From CAUZIR01 sp965250195 (lineage in GTDB: Bacteria > Chloroflexota > Dehalococcoidia > Lucifugimonadales > UBA2962), in contig OZ252295.1 of the NCBI GenBank assembly GCA_965250195.1, positions 1,364,001-1,428,000 on the forward strand: a stretch of 64,000 bases of DNA. Reading direction: 5' to 3'. The notes under the pieces are model-generated. The model made no database searches and was not told where the DNA came from. It worked only from the letters and a program-made list of their open reading frames with translations. Each line of letters opens with the position of its first letter. Within the stretch, counting starts at the first letter, position 1. Shown piece after piece: positions 10,366-17,312 of this stretch. A program made the position numbers and the translations under genes.

Positions 10366-10401
10366 ATGACCTACTCAGACATCCCATGACCTACTCAGAC
10401 A
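10366..10401 (+). repeat. 20-bp tandem duplication at a start codon, creating a 7-codon mini-ORF
   Basis: The 16-mer atgacctactcagaca occurs at 10366-10381 and again at 10386-10401, where it begins the ABC ATPase gene. The copies are 20 bases apart and so out of frame. The first copy opens a mini-ORF (Met-Thr-Tyr-Ser-Asp-Ile-Pro) whose TGA at 10387-10389 overlaps the real ATG as ATGA. It could couple translation to the real start, or be neutral slippage. Confidence 0.8.
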
Positions 10402-11279
10402 CCGGCCCATACGTCCTTTGCGAGGACGTATTCAAAATCTACAAGGTCGCGAACCTGGAAGTCGTCGCCCTACGAGGACTCGACCTGCGGGTCGAGCAGG
10501 GAGAGGTCGTGGCCATCGTCGGGGCCAGCGGCTCGGGCAAGTCGACCCTGCTGAACATACTCGCGGGCTACGACGTTCCGTCCGCCGGTCGGGTCACCGT
10601 TTCCGGCCGCGATCTTCTCAGAATGGGAGGCCGGGAGGTCGAGGAGTATCGCCGCAACGAGGTGGGCTTCATCTGGCAGCAGACGGGCCGCAACCTCTTC
10701 CCCTACCTCACCGCCCTGGAGAACGTCGAACTGCCGATGATGCTCACCGGCACCACGTCTGAGGGCAGACGAAAGCGAGCCGTGGAGTTATTGGAACTGG
10801 TCGGCCTGAAAGAGCGTCTGGGGCACACCCAGGAACGACTCTCCGGCGGCGAGCAGCAGCGCGTCGCCATCGCGGTATCTCTCGCCAACTACCCCCCGCT
10901 CCTGCTGGCGGACGAGCCGACCGGGGAACTGGACGACGCAACCGCCGCGGAGGTGTTGGACGTATTCGCCACCATCAATCGTGAGCTTAAAACCACCGTC
11001 ATGATCGTCACCCACGACCCCGACATCGCCTACAAGGTCGGCCGCGTCGTCCTCATCAGAGACGGCAAGCTCTCCACCGAGATCCGGCGCAAAGTGTCCT
11101 ACGCTCCCGACTCCGGTGAAGAGTCCGACGGCCGGGCCGAGCTGGAAGAGTTCGTCCTCGTCGACAGTAGCGGTCGCGTTCAGATACCCAGGGACGTCCT
11201 CGACCGCCTGAAAATAGGTGAACGAGCCAAGGTCACTACCGACGAAAACAGCGTGAGGTTGGACCCCGGCGATGCTTAA
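10386..11279 (+). CDS. ABC transporter ATPase with C-terminal AbrB-like domain
   Basis: Nucleotide-binding subunit of the exporter, MacB/LolD class. Residues about 5-230 are the ATPase: Walker A GASGSGKST, signature LSGGEQQRVA, Walker B LLLADEPTGELDD, and a switch His in VTHDPD. Unusually, the last 45 residues (about 252-297) read VDSSGRVQIPRDVLDRL, a strong match to the swapped-hairpin SpoVT/AbrB fold used by antitoxins and regulators. The tail may dimerise the subunit, bind a partner or DNA, or act as a regulatory handle; which is unknown. The next gene is an ordinary ATPase without this tail. Confidence 0.88.
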   Translation: MTYSDTGPYVLCEDVFKIYKVANLEVVALRGLDLRVEQGEVVAIVGASGSGKSTLLNILAGYDVPSAGRVTVSGRDLLRMGGREVEEYRRNEVGFIWQQTGRNLFPYLTALENVELPMMLTGTTSEGRRKRAVELLELVGLKERLGHTQERLSGGEQQRVAIAVSLANYPPLLLADEPTGELDDATAAEVLDVFATINRELKTTVMIVTHDPDIAYKVGRVVLIRDGKLSTEIRRKVSYAPDSGEESDGRAELEEFVLVDSSGRVQIPRDVLDRLKIGERAKVTTDENSVRLDPGDA

Positions 11280-11321
11280 TTGTTCCAATCGAGCCCGCAC
11301 TGAAATGAGGCACAAATAGCC

Positions 11322-12035
11322 GTGGCCCGCGTCCAGAGAGTTGTGGCCACCATCGACCTCGACCGCTCATTTCACCTCGCGGGCGAGGACGTCCACGCCC
11401 TGCGCGAGGTCTCCCTCAACGTCCTGCCAGGCCAGTTCATCGCCGTCGTCGGTCGGTCCGGCTCCGGGAAGACAACCCTGCTCAACCTGCTGGCCGGGCT
11501 GGATCAGCCAAGTTCTGGCCAGGTGCTATTCGAAGAGCGCGACATGGCCGAGCTAGGCGACCGTCAGCTCACCGAGCTGCGCAGAACCAGGCTGGGCTTC
11601 GTATTCCAAAGCTTCGGGTTGTTACCCCTGCTTTCGGCGTATGAAAACGTAGAACTTCCGCTTCGCATCGCCGGTGTGAGCGCTCGAGAGCGCAGCCGGC
11701 GAACCGAAGAGGTGCTGGAGATCGTCGGGCTGGTCAGGCGCTCCCACCATCGGCCTTATGAACTGTCTGGAGGCGAGCAGCAGCGGGTCGCCATCGCCCG
11801 CGCCATCGTGCACGAACCCGTCCTTATCCTGGCGGACGAGCCCACCGGTGAGCTCGACTCCGTCAACGCCAGGGCCATCTTCGGGCTGTTCAAGGAGATG
11901 GTGAAGGACCGGGGCATCAGCGTCGTCGCCGCGACCCACGACTCGACCCTTCTCGCCATGGCCGACCAGGTAGTGCGGCTGGCCGACGGCCGTCTGGAAG
12001 AGCAGGCCACCTACGGCCAGCGCTTCCGAGACTAG
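11322..12035 (+). CDS. ABC transporter ATPase (MacB/LolD type)
   Basis: Second nucleotide-binding subunit of the exporter operon, 237 residues, the normal length for the class. Visible motifs are Walker A GRSGSGKTT, the Q-loop in FVFQSFGLLP, signature LSGGEQQRVA, Walker B LILADEPTGELDS, and H-loop AATHDST. GTG start at 11322, 42 bases after the previous gene. It probably pairs with the AbrB-tailed ATPase so that each serves one of the two permeases. Last gene of the operon; a palindromic repeat cluster follows. Confidence 0.92.
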   Translation: MARVQRVVATIDLDRSFHLAGEDVHALREVSLNVLPGQFIAVVGRSGSGKTTLLNLLAGLDQPSSGQVLFEERDMAELGDRQLTELRRTRLGFVFQSFGLLPLLSAYENVELPLRIAGVSARERSRRTEEVLEIVGLVRRSHHRPYELSGGEQQRVAIARAIVHEPVLILADEPTGELDSVNARAIFGLFKEMVKDRGISVVAATHDSTLLAMADQVVRLADGRLEEQATYGQRFRD

Positions 12036-12074
12036 GGGGCTCCGAGAACTCTCGTCTCTGAGCCCCTCCTATCT

Positions 12075-12181
12075 GAGAACACGGCTCGTGCCCGAGCCGC
12101 GTTCTCTCTCAGTCTCTGGCTAATCTGGCTTGTGCCCGCGCTCTCAGTCTCTGGTAACGCGGTTCGTGCCCGAACCGCGTT
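12075..12181. repeat. cluster of related palindromic hairpin elements
   Basis: Two hairpins share the loop TGCC. The first has arms 12075-12088 and 12093-12106 (14 bp with one mismatch), the second arms 12156-12166 and 12171-12181 (11 bp, perfect). Aligned, their stems differ by a compensatory change (CGGCTCG/CGAGCCG versus CGGTTCG/CGAACCG), so pairing is conserved while sequence is not. A degraded third copy (12126-12154) lies between, and cagtctctgg occurs twice. Position just after the exporter operon suggests transcript ends or REP-like elements. Confidence 0.75.
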
Positions 12182-12239
12182 CCCTGTCAAATCCAACCCT
12201 GTCCACCTTGCGGCGTTTTCGGACAACGTCTAACATTTG

Positions 12240-12259
12240 TTCGGAATTTTTGTTCCGAA
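12240..12259. promoter_or_regulatory. 7-bp inverted repeat, possible operator or hairpin
   Basis: TTCGGAA (12240-12246) and TTCCGAA (12253-12259) flank TTTTTG just before the ATG at 12265. It may be an operator or a small RNA hairpin; no regulator is known. Confidence 0.35.
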
Positions 12260-12264
12260 TCCCC

Positions 12265-12612
12265 ATGGCCAAACCACCTCCCGGCACAACCGCAGCTCGC
12301 TTACCGGGCTACTTACAAGACCGCCTCGTCCCATCGCGCTCGACCGTTCGCGCTATCCATCGCGAGACCACGATCTGCTACGCGTACATGTGCCCTTACG
12401 CCTACGCCTGCGACCAGAAGACCGCGCGGCAGGCGAAAGTCTTGCTCCGGCGCTGCATGCGCTACATGCCCGAGCAATTGCGAGCCGAGCCAGCCGTCTC
12501 CGACATGGCTCTCGATCTGCTGGCCGCGCGTCGAGATGCCGGAAGTCGCGTTTCCACCGAGGCCAAGGCGTTGCTGGACCGCGTCCGCCCCAACGGCCCC
12601 CTCCGCCGCTGA
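12265..12612 (+). CDS. hypothetical small protein, cysteine-containing
   Basis: An open frame of 115 residues from ATG 12265; the frame remains open upstream to 12130 but that part is low in complexity. It holds a short Cys/Tyr-rich stretch (CYAYMCPYAYAC) near residues 44-55 followed by a basic amphipathic helix (KVLLRRCMRYM). No family is recognised and there is no good ribosome-binding site. It lies between the repeat cluster and a well-supported small gene. Coding status is uncertain; if not coding, 12036-12666 is a 630-base region whose only clear content is the repeats. Confidence 0.35.
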   Translation: MAKPPPGTTAARLPGYLQDRLVPSRSTVRAIHRETTICYAYMCPYAYACDQKTARQAKVLLRRCMRYMPEQLRAEPAVSDMALDLLAARRDAGSRVSTEAKALLDRVRPNGPLRR

Positions 12613-12666
12613 ATCCTTCCACTGTCCATCCGCACCTAAATGGTGATGCTCGGCAGGAGGCGTGTA

Positions 12667-12894
12667 ATGGCGGCTGAAAAAAATAATCGCTCAGGTACAG
12701 TGAGCGCCGGTGTAGAACCAAGAAGCTGGGTGATATCCGTTATCGTGGCGGCCGTCATCCTCGCCATCACCCTCACCCTCAGCGCCACCATCAACCCCTT
12801 ATTCGGCCGCGCAGTCCACTGGGACTGGGTAGCCGGTATCGCGCCGGTCGCGTTTCTTGCAGTCCTCCTGTCCACCCGCAACCGCTGGCTCTAG
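12667..12894 (+). CDS. small two-helix membrane protein
   Basis: A 75-residue protein with two predicted membrane helices (about residues 24-44 and 52-70) and short charged ends. The start is fixed by a perfect AGGAGG at 12655-12660, six bases before ATG 12667; a start at 12640 is possible but lacks such a site. The strong ribosome-binding site makes a real gene likely. No family recognised and no function proposed. Confidence 0.65.
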   Translation: MAAEKNNRSGTVSAGVEPRSWVISVIVAAVILAITLTLSATINPLFGRAVHWDWVAGIAPVAFLAVLLSTRNRWL

Positions 12895-12919
12895 CGAATT
12901 GCCCGGCACCCTGGGCTGA

Positions 12920-12981
12920 TATACCATCCGTCCCGAAGCGCCCCGAGTCATGGGGCCAAAAGCGTCCCGAGTCATGGGGCC
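12920..12981 (+). promoter_or_regulatory. -10-like element followed by 24-bp tandem repeat before the amidohydrolase
   Basis: TATACC/TACCAT at 12920-12927 is a plausible -10. Two copies of a 20-base unit (12938-12957 and 12962-12981, one mismatch) then follow, 24 bases apart (about two helical turns), each with a CCCC/GGGG palindromic part. The second copy ends 12 bases before the TTG start, a layout that fits a two-site operator. Confidence 0.5.
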
Positions 12982-12993
12982 GGAGCACATCTC

Positions 12994-14172
12994 TTGACCG
13001 ATCTCCTGCTCAGGGGCGGGCGGGCATACGACCCGGCCCGGAGCATCTCTAACCAGGCACTCGACATCGCCGTCTTAGACGGTCGTATAATCCGGGTAGC
13101 GGGGAACATTGATCCGGCGGACTTCTCGTCGGTAATCGACGTCACCGGGAAGATCGTTACCCCCGGCCTGATCGATTTGCACACGCACGTCTACCACGGC
13201 TTCAACCCAACCGGCGTTCATCCCGACGTGGCCGGCGTCGGGTCCGGGGTGACCACCGTGCTGGACGGCGGCAGCGGTGGCCCGGCCAATTTTGGCGGAT
13301 TCCCGAGCTACGTGGTGCCGTCGGCTAAAACCAGGGTGCTCTGCATGGTCCACGTCGGCCCCAACGGCCTCTCGACCATGCCCGAGATTCGCACAGCAGC
13401 CGACATCGATGTAGAGGCGACCGCCGCCACCGTGCGCGACAATCGTCCCCTGACGCAGGGCGTCAAAATCCGCGCAATCGGACCCGCAGTCCTGTCCGAC
13501 GGCATCGAGATCGTAAAGCTGGCCCGGCGTGCCGCGGCCGAGTCCGAGAGTCGTCTGATGGTCCACATCGGCGAGCTGTTCCACGACGGTCGCACCTTAA
13601 CGCGGGAACTGCTCCCGCTGTTGCAACCGGGAGACATCGTCACTCACTCGTTCACGCCCAACCCCGGACGCATCCTCGACGAATCCGGGACAGTGCTGCC
13701 CGAGCTATTGGACGCACAGGAGCGTGGCGTCACGCTGGACACCGCGTTCGGCCGTTTCAACTTCGGCTTCGACGTCGCCCGCAGCGCCCTCGACCAGGGA
13801 GTGCGGCCGAACACCATCGCCACCGACATCACCGTGCCGGGCCGGGTCGAGTCGGTCTTCAGCATGACCGAGATGTTGACCAGGTTCCTGGCCCTCGGCT
13901 TCTCGTTGGACGACGTAATCGCCATGACCACGGTCAACTCCGCGCGGGCTCTGGATTTGCAGGACACTCTCGGTAGTTTGGAGCCGGGTCGTGAGGCCGA
14001 TATCAGCGTGCTGGAGGCGGTATCGGGCGACTGGACCGTGACCGACGTGAAGGGGGAAACGCTGCGCACGGACATCGCCCTCAGGCCGGCCCTCACGGTC
14101 AGAGCCGGTGAGCCCATCGCCCCGGATTGGGGACCCCACCCCTGGGGGTTCCTGCCCCAGGCCGGCCCGTGA
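12994..14172 (+). CDS. amidohydrolase-superfamily metallohydrolase (EF_0837/Atu3266 deacetylase-like)
   Basis: A 392-residue member of the amidohydrolase superfamily. The N-terminal beta-sandwich and first metal site LIDLHTHVYHG are clear; GVHPDVAGVGSGVTTVLDGGS matches the deacetylase-like subgroup characterised as Atu3266/EF_0837, which cleaves acetylated hydroxy-acids. It also has a metal-site/HIGE-like segment (MVHIGELF), THSFTPNP, and a late catalytic Asp in ATDITVPG. TTG start at 12994 without a strong ribosome site. The following hydratase gene overlaps its stop as GTGA, so it heads a catabolic operon. A dihydroorotase-like role is less likely. Confidence 0.8.
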   Translation: MTDLLLRGGRAYDPARSISNQALDIAVLDGRIIRVAGNIDPADFSSVIDVTGKIVTPGLIDLHTHVYHGFNPTGVHPDVAGVGSGVTTVLDGGSGGPANFGGFPSYVVPSAKTRVLCMVHVGPNGLSTMPEIRTAADIDVEATAATVRDNRPLTQGVKIRAIGPAVLSDGIEIVKLARRAAAESESRLMVHIGELFHDGRTLTRELLPLLQPGDIVTHSFTPNPGRILDESGTVLPELLDAQERGVTLDTAFGRFNFGFDVARSALDQGVRPNTIATDITVPGRVESVFSMTEMLTRFLALGFSLDDVIAMTTVNSARALDLQDTLGSLEPGREADISVLEAVSGDWTVTDVKGETLRTDIALRPALTVRAGEPIAPDWGPHPWGFLPQAGP

Positions 14173-14981
14173 CTACTTCCAACCGACCCGGAGAGCGCCA
14201 GGACATTCTCGTCAGCGTCGCTGATGGGATCGCAACGGTAACCCTGAACCGCCCGGACAAGCGCAACGCCATCGACTACGCCGGGTGGCTGGAGCTTCGA
14301 CGCATCGCCGAAGACTTGGAACGAAACGAGGACGTGCGGGTGGTCGTCATAACCGGCGCCGGGGACGCGGCCTTTTCCGCCGGTGCGGACATAGCCGACT
14401 TTGACCAGTACCGAAGCGACAGCCAAAAAGCCAGGGTATACGCCTCTGCCTTCGAAGGGGCGATGGATGCGATAGAAGCGATCTCCAAGCCCACCATCTG
14501 CCTTATCAAGGGTTTTTGCATCGGTGGCGGGTGCGAGATGTCGATGGCGGCCGACCTGCGCTTCGCCGCCAATAACACCCGATTCGGCATTCCCGTGGCG
14601 CATCTCGGCATACTTATCGGCTATTCGGAGATGTCCCGGCTGCTCCGCCTCGTCGGTCCCGGCAACGCCGGGAGCATCCTGTACACCGGTCGCACCTTTG
14701 GCCCTGACGAAGCCCTGCGCATGGGGCTCGTGAACGAGGTCCGCCCCCTCGGCGAAATAGACGACTTTGTGAACGAGCTGGCTCTTTCCATGGTGCCACT
14801 CGCCCCCCTGTCCCAGGCCCGCCACAAGCGCATCATGCGCACCGCTCTTGCCAACCCCGGCCTGGGGAGGCTGTCTCAAGAAGACACCGAGCTGCCATTT
14901 ACAAACTTCGACTCCGAGGACTTTCTAGAGGGGCGAACCGCCTTCTTGGAGAAGCGTAAGCCGGAGTTTCGCGGAAGATGA
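14169..14981 (+). CDS. enoyl-CoA hydratase/isomerase family protein
   Basis: Crotonase-fold enzyme of 270 residues acting on acyl-CoA, probably hydration or isomerisation in a degradation pathway. The oxyanion-hole segments AFSAGADIADF and IGGGCEMSMAADLRFA are intact. GTG 14169 overlaps the previous TGA and is preferred over the longer frame from 14127, whose first residues are only the other gene read in another frame. It overlaps the CoA-transferase gene by ATGA (14978-14981). Exact substrate unknown; partnership with a CoA-transferase suggests activation then hydration of a carboxylic acid. Confidence 0.9.
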   Translation: MTTSNRPGERQDILVSVADGIATVTLNRPDKRNAIDYAGWLELRRIAEDLERNEDVRVVVITGAGDAAFSAGADIADFDQYRSDSQKARVYASAFEGAMDAIEAISKPTICLIKGFCIGGGCEMSMAADLRFAANNTRFGIPVAHLGILIGYSEMSRLLRLVGPGNAGSILYTGRTFGPDEALRMGLVNEVRPLGEIDDFVNELALSMVPLAPLSQARHKRIMRTALANPGLGRLSQEDTELPFTNFDSEDFLEGRTAFLEKRKPEFRGR

Positions 14982-16180
14982 GCGAAGGTGCCCTGGACGG
15001 CGTAAAAGTCCTCGATTGCACACAGATACTGGCGGGTCCGTTTTGCACCATGATGCTCGGGGACATGGGCGCAGACGTCATCAAGATCGAAAAGCCCTCG
15101 GGCGGCGACGACACCCGTCGCATGGGGGCGCCTTTTGTCGGCGACACCGCGGCGGCATTCCTCATGGTCAACCGCAACAAGCGCTCGCTCGCCCTCGACC
15201 TCAAGTCCCCCGACGGCATCGCCGTCTTTCTTCGACTCGTTGAGTGGGCCGACGTTTTGGTGGAGAACCTGCGGCCCGGCGCGATGACCAAACTGGGCCT
15301 CGGCTACGATGCAATCAAGGAGCGCAATCCAAAGCTCGTTTACTGCTCCATCTCCGGCTTCGGAGCCACCGGCCCGTATAAGGACAGGGCTGGTTTCGAC
15401 CTTGTCGCCCAGGGCATGAGCGGCCACATGAGCTTTACCGGCCACCCGGACTCGGCTCCCGTGAAGGTGAGTGCGCCGATCTCAGACCTCAATGCCGGCA
15501 TGTTCGCCGTCTACGGCATCCTCAGCGCCTACATCCACGCGCTGCGCACGGGCGAGGGCCAGTTCGTCGATACCTCGCTGTTGGAAAGCGGCATCGCCTA
15601 CACGGTGTGGGAGTCCGCCGGACTTTGGGTCGATGGCGAGGTGCCGGTTCCGGTGGGGTCGCGCCACCGCATGACGGCCCCCTACCAGGCGTACCGCACT
15701 GCCGACGGCCACGTGAACGTGGGCGTGGCCAACCAGAACACGTGGGCCCGGTTTACCGAGGCCATCGACCGGCTGGACATGCGAGACGACCCTCGCTTTT
15801 CCAGCAACGCAGACCGCGTGCGCAACCTGCAGCAACTGGGGACGGAGATCGAGCGGACCCTGAGCGGAAAATCCACCGACGAGTGGTGCGAGATGCTCAC
15901 CGCAAAAAACGTGCCGTCCGGCCCCATTTACAACCTCGCGCAGGTCTATGGTGACGAGCACGTGCGAGCCCGGGGCATGGAAATGGATATCGACCACCCG
16001 ACGCTTGGCCCCATCAAAAACGTAGGCCCGGCGGCCAAGCTGTCCGCGACCCCTGCCGTCCTGCGCCGCCCTCCCCCTGATCTCGGTCAACATACCGATT
16101 CGGTGCTGGTCGAGATGGGCTTTTCCAGCGCGGAGATCGCCGTCATGCGAAAGTCCGGTGCCGTGGGCGCGAGGGAATGA
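14978..16180 (+). CDS. CaiB/BaiF family III CoA-transferase
   Basis: A 400-residue class III CoA-transferase (formyl-CoA transferase / CaiB type), moving CoA between acyl-CoA and a free acid. The N-terminus LDGVKVLDCTQILAGPF, the conserved Asp region (GDMGADVIKIEKP), NRNKRSLALDLK, and the catalytic-Asp-type loop LVENLRPGAMTKLGLGYD are visible. Length is standard. It overlaps genes on both sides by four bases, so it is translationally coupled within the operon. SAR202-type genomes commonly carry many such enzymes; the substrate is not evident. Confidence 0.93.
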   Translation: MSEGALDGVKVLDCTQILAGPFCTMMLGDMGADVIKIEKPSGGDDTRRMGAPFVGDTAAAFLMVNRNKRSLALDLKSPDGIAVFLRLVEWADVLVENLRPGAMTKLGLGYDAIKERNPKLVYCSISGFGATGPYKDRAGFDLVAQGMSGHMSFTGHPDSAPVKVSAPISDLNAGMFAVYGILSAYIHALRTGEGQFVDTSLLESGIAYTVWESAGLWVDGEVPVPVGSRHRMTAPYQAYRTADGHVNVGVANQNTWARFTEAIDRLDMRDDPRFSSNADRVRNLQQLGTEIERTLSGKSTDEWCEMLTAKNVPSGPIYNLAQVYGDEHVRARGMEMDIDHPTLGPIKNVGPAAKLSATPAVLRRPPPDLGQHTDSVLVEMGFSSAEIAVMRKSGAVGARE

Positions 16181-16494
16181 AAGAGGCGCAACGCCGGGTC
16201 GCCGAGTTCGTACACGCCCACGACCTGAGCGCGGGGGTAGAGACACGGTTATTGGACCTCGTCTCAGAGATCGGAGAGCTGGCGAAAGAGAGTTTGAAGG
16301 GCTCGGACTACGGCAGCGTCGCCATGTTGCCAGGCAGCGAGTGGTCGTCCGAGATGGGAGACGTGATCTACTCCATTCTCGCCCTGGCCAACGAGACCGG
16401 CGTCGATCTGGAGACGGCTCTCGAATCCGCGCTCGCCAAGTACCGGTCCCGCATCGTCGAACGCGACGACCCCGGCTCCGAACCCAGCAGCTGA
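16177..16494 (+). CDS. MazG-like nucleotide pyrophosphohydrolase
   Basis: A 105-residue all-alpha NTP pyrophosphatase-like protein with the family metal-binding pattern: SEIGELAKE (ExxE) near residue 32 and EMGDVIYSILALANETG (ExxD) near residue 59. These proteins cleave NTPs or dNTPs to monophosphates, often as house-cleaning enzymes. It starts at an ATGA overlap with the CoA-transferase. A longer frame in the other register across this region is not coding here; the next real gene begins at 16515. Role in the operon unknown. Confidence 0.8.
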   Translation: MKEAQRRVAEFVHAHDLSAGVETRLLDLVSEIGELAKESLKGSDYGSVAMLPGSEWSSEMGDVIYSILALANETGVDLETALESALAKYRSRIVERDDPGSEPSS

Positions 16495-16514
16495 GTCCGC
16501 GCGCCCGCCTGCGA

Positions 16515-17312
16515 ATGTCGAGAACCCCGATGGCCGACTGGCTGCACATAGTCGAAGGCCCCGGCCCCATAGTTGCCACCGCCATCCACGACGGTCACGA
16601 GCTACGACCCGGAGTAGCCGACCTGATGGCGCTGCCCGAGGCCGACCGCCAGCGCGAAGAAGATCCCCATTCGGCCGACTGGGCGGAGGCGTTCGACACC
16701 CGGCTGGTGCCCGACCTATCCCGTTTCGAAGTGGACCTGAATCGGCTTCGTGACGGGGCCGTGTACCGCACTCCCGACGACGCGTGGGGCCTGGACCTGT
16801 GGGCGCAGCCCTTAGGCGACGTGATCGTTGCTGATTCGTTGGCCCGCTACGACCACTTCTACGCGCAGATGCGCCGAATCCTCGACGACAAGCAGAGGCG
16901 ACACGGCCGCTTCGTAGTCCTCGACCTGCACACCTACAACCATCGACGAGACGGGCCCGATGGGATGCCTGCAAACCCGGCAGCCAACCCCCAGGTCAAC
17001 GTCGGCACCGGCTCGCTGGACCGTGATCATTGGGGTCCGCTTGTGGACCGGTTCATGGCCGACTTCGAAGAGTTCGACTTCCCCGGTCGAACCCTCGACG
17101 TGAGAGAAAACGTTAGTTTTCGGGGCGGGTACCTATCTCAGTGGGTTCACGAAAACTACCCGGACAGTGGTTGCTGCCTGGCCATCGAACTGAAGAAGTT
17201 CTTCATGGACGAGTGGACCGGCGAAGTCTACGACGCCGAGCACAAAGCCATCGCCCAGGCACTGGCCGCGACCAGAGCGGGGCTCATTGAGTCGCTGACC
17301 GAGTTGGGCTAG
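16515..17312 (+). CDS. N-formylglutamate amidohydrolase-like protein
   Basis: A 265-residue protein of the FGase family, zinc hydrolases that deformylate N-formylglutamate or related amides. The N-terminal IVATAIHDGHELRPG, ADWAEAFDTRLVPDLSRFEVDLNR, the metal/catalytic segment VVLDLHTYNHRR, and the late AIELKKFF element are typical. ATG 16515 is chosen because the upstream part of the open frame overlaps the MazG-like gene; ATG 16530 is an alternative. Its stop overlaps the stop of the convergent aminotransferase (CTAG). Together with the amidohydrolase and DMFase-like genes nearby it points to amide or formyl-compound use. Confidence 0.82.
   Translation: MSRTPMADWLHIVEGPGPIVATAIHDGHELRPGVADLMALPEADRQREEDPHSADWAEAFDTRLVPDLSRFEVDLNRLRDGAVYRTPDDAWGLDLWAQPLGDVIVADSLARYDHFYAQMRRILDDKQRRHGRFVVLDLHTYNHRRDGPDGMPANPAANPQVNVGTGSLDRDHWGPLVDRFMADFEEFDFPGRTLDVRENVSFRGGYLSQWVHENYPDSGCCLAIELKKFFMDEWTGEVYDAEHKAIAQALAATRAGLIESLTELG

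Noticed and set aside
12036..12264. tRNA or small RNA gene
   Set aside because: Hairpins present, but no cloverleaf, CCA end or T-loop motif.
16158..16514. Long N-terminal extension of the FGase-like frame
   Set aside because: It overlaps the MazG-like gene in another register and has shadow composition; homologues start near 16515.
17309..17312. Shared CTAG of two convergent stop codons as a special signal
   Set aside because: Expected by chance in a compact genome; no hairpin or conserved element around it.
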